From NCBI RefSeq assembly GCF_009755355.1, contig NZ_WQLB01000027.1, positions 1 to 61,020 on the forward strand: a stretch of DNA of 61,020 nucleotides, in the 5' to 3' direction. A program made the position numbers and the translations under genes. Below, in pieces: positions 1 through 11,193 of this stretch; position 1 is the first letter of the stretch; each line of letters opens with the position of its first letter. Source of the stretch: Deinococcus arboris. GTDB taxonomy: Bacteria; Deinococcota; Deinococci; Deinococcales; Deinococcaceae. Below the pieces are notes generated by a model that searched no databases, had not been told where the DNA came from, and saw nothing but the letters and a program-made list of their open reading frames with translations.

Positions 1-188
1 GAGACAGGCCTTTCCTGAGGGAAGAACCCGTCCAACTTTGCCAGGCTTGCCCAACTTCAGGGCTATTGTCTTTTCTTTGCTCGGCGAGTCAACTGGTGAG
101 AAAGCGCCCTACTCTGCGGCGCAGGCCAACACATCCACCCATCCACGAGTGGTCTACCGCCAAGCCGCTGAGGGCTCTAGCCTCTGCC

Positions 189-566
189 TTACCTCTGGCG
201 CGCTGACCTGGGGGTAAAGGTCATCGTCACAGGACGGCCAGGCGTCAGCATCACCCGGCGGCTCTGCTCCTGCACGGTGCACAGGCCACGCGCCTTGTCG
301 CAGAGAAACAGCTTCACGCTGACCGTCACGGGGCCAGTATGAGCAGACGGCAAGCTGACGGGCAAGTCACGCACACGGGCCAGCGCTTCTGGGTGGGCTG
401 GGTCAGGGGGGCCAGACAGCGCCAGCACCTGACTCTTGCCGGCAGCGGTGACCGTCACGGTAGAAGGTGCCTGCGCACTCAGGGCCAGTCCAGGCACCAT
501 CGCCACCTGCACCAGCAGGGCGGGCGGCGTCAGGACAGCGGTCAGCAGCATGGGATAGAGCAACAT
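189..566 (-). CDS. Small secreted protein with a CxxxxxxC segment, function unknown
   Basis: A 125-residue protein begins with a hydrophobic stretch (about residues 1-30) ending near SAQA, which reads as a signal peptide, so export is likely. The mature part is short and ends with a segment carrying two cysteines, FLCDKARGLC, followed by a basic tail. That segment recalls the C-terminal beta domain of some DsbD-like or thioredoxin-linked proteins, but the similarity is too short to name it. It lies 20 nt downstream of msrQ on the same strand, so it is probably the third gene of the msrP-msrQ unit and may act in extracytoplasmic thiol or sulfoxide chemistry. That role is inferred from context only. 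Confidence 0.65.
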   Translation of the reverse strand: MLLYPMLLTAVLTPPALLVQVAMVPGLALSAQAPSTVTVTAAGKSQVLALSGPPDPAHPEALARVRDLPVSLPSAHTGPVTVSVKLFLCDKARGLCTVQEQSRRVMLTPGRPVTMTFTPRSARQR

Positions 567-586
567 CTGGGCCTCAGGCTAGCGGG

Positions 587-1192
587 TCAGCGTGGAGCGC
601 GCGGCGCAGGTTCGGCCCGGACCCTCCGTGGCCGGGTGGCCGCCGGACGCCGCAGCAGGCGCACCAGAAACAGCGCCGCAATGACCCCCGCGTAAATCAG
701 CGGCGGTGTGTGGTCTTTTTTCACACCCCAGTAATAGTGCAGGCCCGCCAGACTGACCGAGACATACGCCAGCTGGTGCAGCCGGGTCCAGCGGGCGAAG
801 CCCAGCCGCCGCACCGCGCGCGGGGTGCTGGTCAGGGCCAGGGGGACCAGCAGCAGCAGGGCCGTAAAGCCCGCCGTGACAAAGGGCCGCTCCAGCACGT
901 CCTCGGTCATCAGGGTCAGGCTAAAGCCGTGGTCAAACAGGTAAATCAGGAAGTGCAGCGCGGCGTACCCAAACGCCAGCAGGCCCAGGGGCTTGCGAAG
1001 CCGAGCGGGCCACGTCCAGCCGGTCAGCAGGCGAAGCGGCGTGCAGGCCAGAGACAGCACCAGCAGGGTCAGGGCCAGGAGCCCCGTTTGGAAGGTGGCC
1101 CGCTGAATCGGGTTGGCGCCCAGCGCACCGCTCAGGGCGTCGGCCACCAGCACCGCCGCAGGCAGCAGGCCCCCCGCCGTCACCGCCGGCAC
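587..1192 (-). CDS. msrQ: Heme-binding membrane subunit of methionine sulfoxide reductase (MsrQ/YedZ)
   Basis: MsrQ is the b-type-heme membrane protein that passes electrons from the quinone pool or flavin reductase to the periplasmic reductase MsrP. The translation shows about five to six hydrophobic segments, and histidines in a ferric-reductase-like arrangement (YAALHFLIYLFDHG, TRLHQLAYVSVSLAGLHYYWG). Length (201 residues) fits the family. It directly follows msrP. The GTG at 1192 gives a short N-terminus. An in-frame CTG at 1231, overlapping the msrP stop codon and preceded by GAGGAAG, would add 13 residues (SARPGRRS...) and is a plausible true start. The assignment itself is secure; the start is not. 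Confidence 0.88.
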   Translation of the reverse strand: MPAVTAGGLLPAAVLVADALSGALGANPIQRATFQTGLLALTLLVLSLACTPLRLLTGWTWPARLRKPLGLLAFGYAALHFLIYLFDHGFSLTLMTEDVLERPFVTAGFTALLLLVPLALTSTPRAVRRLGFARWTRLHQLAYVSVSLAGLHYYWGVKKDHTPPLIYAGVIAALFLVRLLRRPAATRPRRVRAEPAPRAPR

Positions 1193-1227
1193 CAGCCAGC
1201 TCAGGGAACGCCGGCCAGGCCGTGCGC

Positions 1228-2229
<1,002 letters not shown>

Positions 2230-2387
2230 GAGGCCCTCCTCTTTTCAGGTATACGCAGCTTGGCACCAATTGGTTGACCCCTACTGTCAGCCGGGGCACC
2301 AGACAGGGGCAGGCACCCGGCCACAACTAAAGGCACAATAAAGGTCCAGGGGGCCGAGGGGGCCCCAGCATCTCCGGAGGTCTCACC

Positions 2388-3557
2388 ATGAAAAAATTGC
2401 TGCTCGCCGCCGCGCCCCTGTCTCTGGCCCTGCTGTTCACAGCGGCCGTGCCCGCCGCCCAGGCCCAGCAGGGGGCCAAACTGAAGGCCTGCTTTATCTA
2501 CGTGGGGCCGGTGGGCGACATCGGCTGGAGTTACGCCCACGACGAAGCGCGCAAAAAGGCCATGAATGCCCTGCCCTGGCTGGACACCAAATACGTGGAG
2601 AGCGTGCCCGAGGGCCAAGCGGCGCCCGTGATTGACCGTCTGGTCAAAGACAGCTGCAAGGTGATCTTTACCACCTCGTTCGGCTTCATGGACCAGACCC
2701 TGGAAGCCGCCAAGAAGTACCCCAACGTGATTTTCGCTCACGCCAGCGGCTTCAAGCGCGCGCCCAACATGGCGACCTACATGGCCGACTTTTATCAGCT
2801 GTACTACCTGAACGGCATGATGGCCGCCGCAGTCAGCAAGAGCGACAAACTGGGTTACGTGGCGGCCTTTCCAGTGCCTGAACTCAAGCGCCACATCAGC
2901 GCCTTTGCTCTGGGCGCCCGCGCCGTCAACCCCAAGGCCACGGTCAGCGTCAAGTGGATCAACGCCTGGTTTGACCCCAACAAGGCCCGCGAGGCCGCCG
3001 AGGCCCTTATCAGCGAGGGGGCCGGCGCCCTGGCCTTTACCGAGGACACCGCCACAGTGGTGCAAACGGCGGCCAGCCGCAAGATTCCCAGCTTTGCCCA
3101 CTACTCGCCCATGTACAAATTCGCGCCCGACTACGTGGTCAGCGGGCAGCTGGTGCACTGGGACAAGATTTACATTGACTTTCTGAGTAAGGTGCGCGCC
3201 GGCACCTACACGGCCAAAAACCTGCAAAACGTGGACTACTGGAACTTGTTGCGCGGCGGCAGCGTCGAACTGGGCGCGCAGGACGGCATGGCGATTAACC
3301 CCAAGTGGGTGGGCGCCCTGAAGGCCAAGAGTGTCACGGTCAATGGCAAGAAGGTCAGCGTCTATGACCGCGTGACGCAGCTGAGCGCCGAGATGCAGAA
3401 GGGCGGCAAGTTCGACCCCTTCACAGGCCCCCTGAAAGACCGCAACGGCATCCTGCGCGTGGCGGCTGGCAAGGTGGCGACGGTCGCCGAGCTGAACAAC
3501 ATGGCCTGGGTGGCCCCCGGCGTGGTGGGCCAGGTGGCCGACGAGCCCAAGAAGTAA
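2388..3557 (+). CDS. BMP-family ABC transporter substrate-binding protein, orphan
   Basis: BMP-family (Med/PnrA-like) periplasmic proteins bind nucleosides or related ligands for ABC importers. This 389-residue protein has a clear signal peptide (MKKLLLAAAPLSLALLF...AQAQ) without a lipobox cysteine, so it is likely released rather than lipid-anchored. The family core is visible: FIYVGPVGDIGWSYAHDEARK near residues 36-56, then a ligand-domain block with VIFTTSFGFMDQ and FAHASGFK. The ATG at 2388 is preceded by CCGGAGG, a good ribosome site. No permease or ATPase gene is adjacent on either side, so its transporter must be encoded elsewhere. The stop codon overlaps the first base of a dispersed repeat. 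The ligand is unknown. Confidence 0.88.
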   Translation: MKKLLLAAAPLSLALLFTAAVPAAQAQQGAKLKACFIYVGPVGDIGWSYAHDEARKKAMNALPWLDTKYVESVPEGQAAPVIDRLVKDSCKVIFTTSFGFMDQTLEAAKKYPNVIFAHASGFKRAPNMATYMADFYQLYYLNGMMAAAVSKSDKLGYVAAFPVPELKRHISAFALGARAVNPKATVSVKWINAWFDPNKAREAAEALISEGAGALAFTEDTATVVQTAASRKIPSFAHYSPMYKFAPDYVVSGQLVHWDKIYIDFLSKVRAGTYTAKNLQNVDYWNLLRGGSVELGAQDGMAINPKWVGALKAKSVTVNGKKVSVYDRVTQLSAEMQKGGKFDPFTGPLKDRNGILRVAAGKVATVAELNNMAWVAPGVVGQVADEPKK

Positions 3558-3713
3558 TACGGATTCCGTCTGTAACGCCCACAAATCGGAACAGAACCGA
3601 TTTGCAAACTCCACGCCCGGAACCCGTTTTGCTCCTCCTCGCTCTGCTGCGCAGCTCTCCGAGTCCGCTCGGATTTCATCGTTTTGGCAAACGATTCAAT
3701 CGGAGTCTGTATA
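3557..3713 (+). repeat. Dispersed ~157-bp intergenic repeat, copy A
   Basis: This block matches 53432-53587 over its whole length, with only scattered differences. It starts ATACGGATTCCGTCTG and ends CGGAGTCTGTAT, so the ends are loosely inverted (ATAC...GTAT). Internal inverted repeats include AAATCGG/CCGATTT and a longer CGTTTTGGCAAACG-type stem. Its first base is the last A of the BMP stop codon. It resembles the small non-coding repeats (SNR/SRE class) described in Deinococcus radiodurans. It encodes nothing credible. Confidence 0.85.
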
Positions 3714-3760
3714 AACCAGGGCAGGCGGCTGGAAGGTCCTCAGCCCAGACCTGAATCAGA

Positions 3761-3800
3761 AGGCAACACCCCCAGATGTCGCGCGATGGGGGTGTTGCCT
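3761..3800 (+). terminator. Strong hairpin, 14-bp perfect stem
   Basis: Arms AGGCAACACCCCCA (3761-3774) and TGGGGGTGTTGCCT (3787-3800) are exact complements around a 12-nt loop and are followed by TTGTC. It is placed between repeat copy A and the BTAD regulator and probably ends transcription from the BMP gene. The T-tract is short, so efficiency is uncertain. Confidence 0.7.
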
Positions 3801-3925
3801 TTGTCACGGCCTGGCCCTCCCCTCCTACCTCCGGGAGACAGACCACATCCCCGGAGGCAAAAATCTGATAAGCAGAGGAAGAACTTGGTCCCAAGCCCCC
3901 CTTAGAAAGTCAAGGATTTCTTGCT

Positions 3926-6253
3926 GTGCGCCTGACCCTGCTGACTGACCCCGACACCCAAGCGGCCCTGGCCGCCACCCGGACCCTGGTGGGTCAGGTG
4001 GCCAACCGCCTGCTGGTGCTGGCCCGGCAGCAGCCCGGCGTGCCGGCCGACACACTGGCGGCCACCCTGGACGGCGCGGCAGCGTTGCCCCACGGCACCC
4101 GCCGCGCCGTGGCCGCCGAGGTCGAGCGCGCGCGGCACTGGTCACGCGGCGGCCTGAAAACCCAGTCGTACTGGCTGGACGCCCGCAGCCTGCGCGTAAC
4201 CCCGGCGGGCCAGGTCAGCCTGTGGACCGTGCGCGGCCGAGTCACGCTGCCCACCCGGCTGGGCAACTACCAGCGGCATCTGCTGGCCCAGGCGGCGCAG
4301 ACCCAGGGCGGCGCCCGTGGGGGCCAGATCACCCTGAGCCGGGCGGGCGAGTGGTACGTGCGCCTCAACCTGGGGCGGGCCCCAGCGGCGCCGGAGCCTG
4401 CCCCCCCCAGCACCGACCTGCTAGAGCGTCAGGGCCACTTCGAGCGGGTCGAGCGGCGGCTGCGTGGCGCCCGGCCCACCCCACACACGCAGGGCCAGTG
4501 GGCGCTGGCGCTGCTGCAAACCGGCCAGACCGACCGGGCCGAGCTGCAACTGCTGACCGCCCTGGGTCACCCCACCCCCGACGCGCGCATCTACCTGGGC
4601 CTGAGCCTGCTGGCCGGCACCCGCCGCGACCCACAGGCCCGCTTGGCGCAGGCCGAGCGGGGTCTGGCGGCGCGGCCCGACGAGTTCACCCGCTGGTGGC
4701 TGCGCTGCTCGCAGGCCCGGGCACTGGTGGAACTGGGCCGCGCCGGGGCCGCCCAGCCCATCATGGCGGCGCTGCTGCGCGAGGTGCCGCCCTCGGAACT
4801 GCGCTCACGCGCCAGGGCGCTGTACTTTGCTCAGGGAGTCAGCGCGGCGCTGGACGACTTTGCGGCGCAGGACCGCCAGGCGCGCGAGGCCCTGCGCCTC
4901 TTTGACCTGCTGGGCATTGGCAGCGAGGGCCTGTCGCTGCGGCTGGACCTGGCCTACCGCCTGTATTTCCGGGGCCGCGCCGACGAGGCCCTGACCATGA
5001 CAGCCGAGGTGATCGCCATGACGGCGCGCCTGGACGACCCGCGCGCGGGCGTGGCGCACCTGATCTGCGCCGAGATGCATCTGCTGGGCGAACAGTTCGA
5101 GCAGGCACTAAGCCACCTGGAGCAGGTGCACGCCGCGCAGCAGCGCCACGCCAGCGACCGGCTGGACGTGCCGGCGCGGGCCTTCAGCGCCGAGTGCCTG
5201 TGGCGGCTGGGGCGGCTGGACTGGGCCGATTTCGAGCGGCGCATTGAGGCCCTGCACCCCACCCAGGATTTTGACCACGTCACGCGGGCTTTTTACACTG
5301 GCCTGCTGGCTTTCGAGGCGGGGCAGCTGGAGGCGGCGCGCGCGGCTTTTGAGCAGGTCGTGGCCGGTGTGGCGCTGCTGGACGGCTTTCGCCTGCGCGC
5401 TTCGGCCTTTCTGGCCTACGGCCGCTGGGCGGCGGGCGAGGACCTGGACAGCGCCAGCGCGGACCTGCGGCGCGCCCTGGAACATGTGGGCGGCGAACTG
5501 GCCCTGACCATCGACGCGGGCCGACTGGCCCCGCTGTACGCCGCCTGTGCCGAGCGCGGCATTGGGGGCCGGTCGGCTGAGCGGCTGGCACGGCACCTAC
5601 GCCCCACCCTCAACGTGCAGACGCTGGGCGGCTTTGCCGTGACCCTGAATGGTCAGCCGCTGCATATTCGCCTGACCAAGGCGCGCGAACTGCTCGCCTA
5701 CCTGCTGCTGCATGGCCCCGCCAGCCGCGACACCCTGATGACTGCGCTCTGGAACGGCGAGGCGCGCCGTGAACTCGGTTCGTACTTCAAGCAGGCGCTG
5801 CACGCCCTGCGCGCGGCCCTGCGCCCCCATCTGCCCGCCGGAGCCGACCCGGTGCCGCATGTCGGGGGCCTGTACCGGCTGTCCGAACGCCTGAACGTGC
5901 AGTGCGACGCCCTGGCCCTTATGGAGCGGCCCCAGAGCGCCGACCAGATGCTGGCCACGCTGGACCGTTACGCGGGCCCGTTTCTGCCCGGCACCGATAC
6001 CGAATGGGTATCACAGCAGCGCGAGACCCTGGAAGCTCAGGCCCAGTCGCTGGCCATGACGCTGGGGGCACAGCTCCAGGCCACCAAACCGGGGCAGGCG
6101 GCGCGCGCCTACCTGCATGGCGCCCGGATCAACCCCCTGTTTGAATCGGCGTGGCAGGCTGCCGCCGCGGCCTATGAACAGGCGGGCCAGCCTTACCTGG
6201 CACGCCACGCCCGCGAAGGCTACGCCCGCGCCTTGCGCCAGGAACTGGGATAG
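3926..6253 (+). CDS. Large transcription factor: TnpB-like N-terminus, TPR array, C-terminal winged helix plus BTAD
   Basis: The 775-residue protein has three parts. Residues about 562-650 form an OmpR-like winged helix (LNVQTLGGFAVTLNG, then LTKARELLAYLLLHG) and 655-775 a BTAD helical module, the arrangement of SARP/AfsR-type activators, here placed at the C-terminus. Residues about 165-560 are alanine/leucine-rich helical repeats of TPR type (for example QALSHLEQVHAAQQRH). Residues 1-150 are unexpected: YWLDARSLRV, VSLWTVRGRVTLP, YQRHLL and GGQITLSRAGEWYVRLNL follow the order of the WED/REC region of IS605-family TnpB, with no RuvC or zinc ribbon afterwards. The start is GTG 3926 with AAGGA upstream. 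No target gene is evident. The regulator call is firm; the TnpB relation is inference from recalled family patterns. Confidence 0.8.
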   Translation: MRLTLLTDPDTQAALAATRTLVGQVANRLLVLARQQPGVPADTLAATLDGAAALPHGTRRAVAAEVERARHWSRGGLKTQSYWLDARSLRVTPAGQVSLWTVRGRVTLPTRLGNYQRHLLAQAAQTQGGARGGQITLSRAGEWYVRLNLGRAPAAPEPAPPSTDLLERQGHFERVERRLRGARPTPHTQGQWALALLQTGQTDRAELQLLTALGHPTPDARIYLGLSLLAGTRRDPQARLAQAERGLAARPDEFTRWWLRCSQARALVELGRAGAAQPIMAALLREVPPSELRSRARALYFAQGVSAALDDFAAQDRQAREALRLFDLLGIGSEGLSLRLDLAYRLYFRGRADEALTMTAEVIAMTARLDDPRAGVAHLICAEMHLLGEQFEQALSHLEQVHAAQQRHASDRLDVPARAFSAECLWRLGRLDWADFERRIEALHPTQDFDHVTRAFYTGLLAFEAGQLEAARAAFEQVVAGVALLDGFRLRASAFLAYGRWAAGEDLDSASADLRRALEHVGGELALTIDAGRLAPLYAACAERGIGGRSAERLARHLRPTLNVQTLGGFAVTLNGQPLHIRLTKARELLAYLLLHGPASRDTLMTALWNGEARRELGSYFKQALHALRAALRPHLPAGADPVPHVGGLYRLSERLNVQCDALALMERPQSADQMLATLDRYAGPFLPGTDTEWVSQQRETLEAQAQSLAMTLGAQLQATKPGQAARAYLHGARINPLFESAWQAAAAAYEQAGQPYLARHAREGYARALRQELG

Positions 6254-6742
6254 GCAGAGGCTCCTCAGAAAGGCGGCGAAGCGGGCCGGAAACCATCCAT
6301 ACAGCTACACCCTTTGCAGATCAGTGAGGCACTGTCTGGGGATGAGGAGTTAACCACTTCGCGCCGAATCGCGCTTAGCTCAGACGACCGACAGACCCAG
6401 CTGAAAGCCTTGCCGGGACCCTCGATGTTATCTGGGCACTGCGCTCAGCCTCTTTTTAGGCCAGCAGATTACGGCTTACAGGTGAAAATCAGACGAGCTG
6501 TGGGAAGCGGAGTGACAACGCAGAAGCCGCCTGCCAGGTACTTCGAGGCAATTTGCTCAACAGACATTCAGACTTCAGGTTCGTCAAAAGCAACTCTCTT
6601 GAACCCAGAGTCGCTTCCAAGAACGCCCCGGATGAACTAGCCCTCCCAGCAGGCTGGTTTCTGCCTTACACCACATTGTCTGGCGGTTAACCGCCTCTAC
6701 GGCACACTGCGCGCAGGTCAACAGACCCGGAGGTTTCCTCAC
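6254..6742. other. 489-nt gene-free stretch before the small peptide gene
   Basis: No convincing reading frame on either strand; the longest frame (6314-6640) has no ribosome site and a composition unlike a protein. The region is visibly lower in GC than its neighbours. The only structured element is the palindrome at 6682-6695 near the downstream gene. Confidence 0.5.
6682..6695. promoter_or_regulatory. 14-bp perfect palindrome, candidate operator
   Basis: GGCGGTTAACCGCC is an exact palindrome. It directly follows TTGTCT (6676-6681), which could act as a -35 element, and lies 47 nt before the ATG at 6743. A dimeric repressor bound here would cover the -35/-10 spacer. The -10 element (TACGGC, 6698) is poor, so the promoter reading is tentative. 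Confidence 0.4.
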
Positions 6743-6874
6743 ATGAAGACCCTTCTTCGCCGCGCTTTGCCCCTTGCCTTCATCCTGCTGGTGCCCACAG
6801 CGTCCACCACGGCCCTGCAGACTGCCGACTGCTGCATCACGGGCGGAAGTCCAGTCGCTGTCCGCTTGCCCTAA
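6743..6874 (+). CDS. 43-residue secreted peptide with a Cys-Cys motif
   Basis: ATG 6743 follows CGGAGG by a suitable distance. The product begins MKTLLRRALPLAFILLVPTA, a textbook signal peptide with basic n-region and hydrophobic core, probably cleaved near STTA-LQTA. The remaining peptide is only about 18 residues and contains DCCITGG. The upstream palindrome and good ribosome site argue that it is expressed. It has no neighbour on its strand. It could instead be the truncated start of a longer cysteine-rich secreted protein, because the reading continues in another frame after GGS, but nothing proves a frameshift. Function is unknown. Confidence 0.55.
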   Translation: MKTLLRRALPLAFILLVPTASTTALQTADCCITGGSPVAVRLP

Positions 6875-7007
6875 GGCACCTCTGCTTTCCCTTACCCCTC
6901 CACGCTGGCGGCGAGAATCTACCGTCTATCAATTTCTTTTCGTCTTCTTCGTCTTCTTGTTCTCGCCGCTGGGGGCCAGGCCACGTGCCTGGCTCCTCCG
7001 CTGTGGT

Positions 7008-7817
7008 TTAGCGGCGGCGCAGGGTATTCAAGATGCCAGCAGCAATCTCTTCCACGCTGGCGGTGGTGGTGTCCCGCACCGGAATCCCAGCGCGCTGAAA
7101 CAGCCGCTCGGCCCGGCGGACCTCATGCTCGCACTGCTCCAGGCTGGCGTAGCGGCTCCCGGCCTTGCGCTGGGTGCGAATGGCGTGCAGCCGGCGCGGG
7201 TCTATGGTCAGGCCGTGCAACTTGGCACGCCACGGTTCCAGAGGCAGCGGCAACCCGGTGCGTTCAAAGTCGTCCTCGGCCAGCGGGTAGTTGCTGGCCC
7301 GCACGCCATGTTGCAGCGCCAGAAAGAGGCTGGTCGGCGTCTTGCCCGCGCGCGATACCCCCACCAGAATCACGTCGGACAGCCCGTATTGCCGGTCGCC
7401 CACGCCGTCGTCCGTGGCCAGGGCGAAGTCCAGGGCGTCCATCCGCGACAGGTAAGCCTCGCTGTCGTGCATGTCGTGGTGACGGCCCACCTCGCGCACG
7501 GCGGGCATCGCAAATTCGCGCTCCAGAACCCCCAGCCCTGGCCCCAGCAGGTCAAAGACCTCGGCCGGGCACGTCTGCAACTCGGCGAGCACATCGGCGC
7601 GGGTCACTGTGGTAAAGACCAGGGGCCGCTCGCCCCGGTCAGCCAGCGCGCAGACCTCGCGGTGAACCGCCTGCGCCGCCGCCACATCTGCCGTGAAGGG
7701 CCGGCGCAGGTACAGCAGCGGCTGGGCCGGAAAGTGCGCCAGCAGCGCGCGGGCGATGTTCTCGGCCGTCAGGCCGGTGTGATCGCTGACAATCATGACG
7801 GTGCGCGGCTCGGGCAT
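7008..7817 (-). CDS. ppsR: PEP synthase regulatory protein (DUF299 bifunctional kinase/phosphorylase)
   Basis: DUF299 proteins switch PEP synthase or pyruvate phosphate dikinase off by ADP-dependent phosphorylation of a threonine, and on by phosphate-dependent dephosphorylation. The start at ATG 7817 gives 269 residues, typical for the family, beginning [20 protein letters not shown]. The nucleotide-binding loop GVSRAGKT is at residues 153-160, with the conserved ASNYPL segment after it. It is head-to-head with ppsA, which identifies the partner as PEP synthase (PSRP type) rather than the dikinase. A 7-bp hairpin (GCCAGGC, 6975-6993) lies just beyond its stop codon. Longer upstream starts would overlap the ppsA leader and are rejected. 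Confidence 0.93.
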   Translation of the reverse strand: MPEPRTVMIVSDHTGLTAENIARALLAHFPAQPLLYLRRPFTADVAAAQAVHREVCALADRGERPLVFTTVTRADVLAELQTCPAEVFDLLGPGLGVLEREFAMPAVREVGRHHDMHDSEAYLSRMDALDFALATDDGVGDRQYGLSDVILVGVSRAGKTPTSLFLALQHGVRASNYPLAEDDFERTGLPLPLEPWRAKLHGLTIDPRRLHAIRTQRKAGSRYASLEQCEHEVRRAERLFQRAGIPVRDTTTASVEEIAAGILNTLRRR

Positions 7818-7995
7818 GGCGCTCAGCCTGACACGGCCCAGGCCAGGGGCGCGCCGCCGTCTGCTCAGCGCGGACATGACTACGCTGTCACTCCCCTGGT
7901 GGCGCGCCGGGCCTGGCCGGTCGGCTAAGCTGGCAGAGGTACACAAACGCCCCTGGTTCCACTGGGCGAAATCCTTTGTAGACCGGAGAAATCTC

Positions 7996-10380
<2,385 letters not shown>

Positions 10381-10397
10381 ACGAACCAGCTGATCTG

Positions 10398-10433
10398 AAA
10401 CAGCGCCGGGAGATCACCCTCGGCGCTGTTTTT
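10398..10433 (+). terminator. Intrinsic terminator of ppsA
   Basis: AAACAGCGCCG and CGGCGCTGTTT are exact complements around a 12-nt loop and run into a T-tract (TTTTTC). It starts 18 nt after the ppsA stop codon. Confidence 0.9.
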
Positions 10434-10558
10434 CATTCACTGTGGGCAGTGTTAGCCATTGTCCACAACCTCTGTTAAGAGGATTTCCCTCCTGCGCGGC
10501 CCTCTCGTCTCAGAACGCCTGTGGATCAATCTCTGACTCATGGGCCTGACTTCGGCGC

Positions 10559-10993
10559 TCAGGACAGGCTGGGCACCCGTGGGCTGCGGAACCGGCAGCC
10601 CAGCCAGAACTGCACCAGATGGTCCACCTGCGTCACGAACTCGGACAGGTTGGGAGCTTTGACCAGAAAGGCAGTGGCGTGCAGGTCGTAGGCGCGGTCC
10701 ACGTCATGCTGAGCGGTTGACCCTGACAACATCACCACAGGCAGATGGGCCAGAGCCGGGTCGGCGCGCAGTTCGGCCAGAAAATCCAGGCCGCTCATGC
10801 CGTTCATGTTGAGGTCCACCAGCACCATATCCGGGAGCAGCTGCGCCGGGTCACGCAGCGCCAGCAACGCGGCCTCAGCGCCGCACTGGGTGATTAACTG
10901 CACCCTGGGGGCGTGGTCATCAAAGACTTCCTGCGCCAGCAACAGATCAGCCGGCGCGTCATCTACCAGCAGAACAGACAGAGGGCGAGACAC
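10559..10993 (-). CDS. Single-domain response regulator, Rcp-like
   Basis: A 144-residue CheY-like receiver with no output domain. The acidic pocket (VLLVDDAPADLLLAQEVF), phospho-acceptor region (DMVLVDLNMNGMSG), and the conserved Thr/Ser and Lys sites (VVMLSGS, AFLVKAP) are all present, so phosphorylation should be possible. The extended DDAPAD/LAQE start and the QVDHLVQFW tail are typical of the Rcp1 group that often works with bacteriophytochromes and other hybrid sensor kinases. A paralogue of the same length lies just upstream (11194-11628). No histidine kinase is present in the window, so the cognate sensor is unknown. Confidence 0.92.
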   Translation of the reverse strand: MSRPLSVLLVDDAPADLLLAQEVFDDHAPRVQLITQCGAEAALLALRDPAQLLPDMVLVDLNMNGMSGLDFLAELRADPALAHLPVVMLSGSTAQHDVDRAYDLHATAFLVKAPNLSEFVTQVDHLVQFWLGCRFRSPRVPSLS

Positions 10994-11193
10994 AGCACCG
11001 CCTATCCTGCCGCCCCAGCCGGTGAAGTGCCTTTATATTTTCCTGAATCTTGAGGGGATGAGAAGGAATCTGGTTCTCACCTTGATCAACTCTCGAAGAG
11101 CTGGCTCGCCAGCGTGGTCCTCAGCACCCTCTTGACTATTCCTCGCTCTGCCGGAATGAATCGTCTTTGCCAATAGTTTCCTGAAAGGCATGC

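Noticed and set aside
3557..3713. Repeat copy A as a protein-coding remnant
   Set aside because: Both copies give similar translations on the minus strand only because their DNA is the same; stems and stop-codon junctions fit a non-coding element.
6314..6640. Possible 108-codon gene in the gap after the BTAD regulator
   Set aside because: No ribosome site, no hydrophobic or domain pattern, and the region is lower in GC than genes here.
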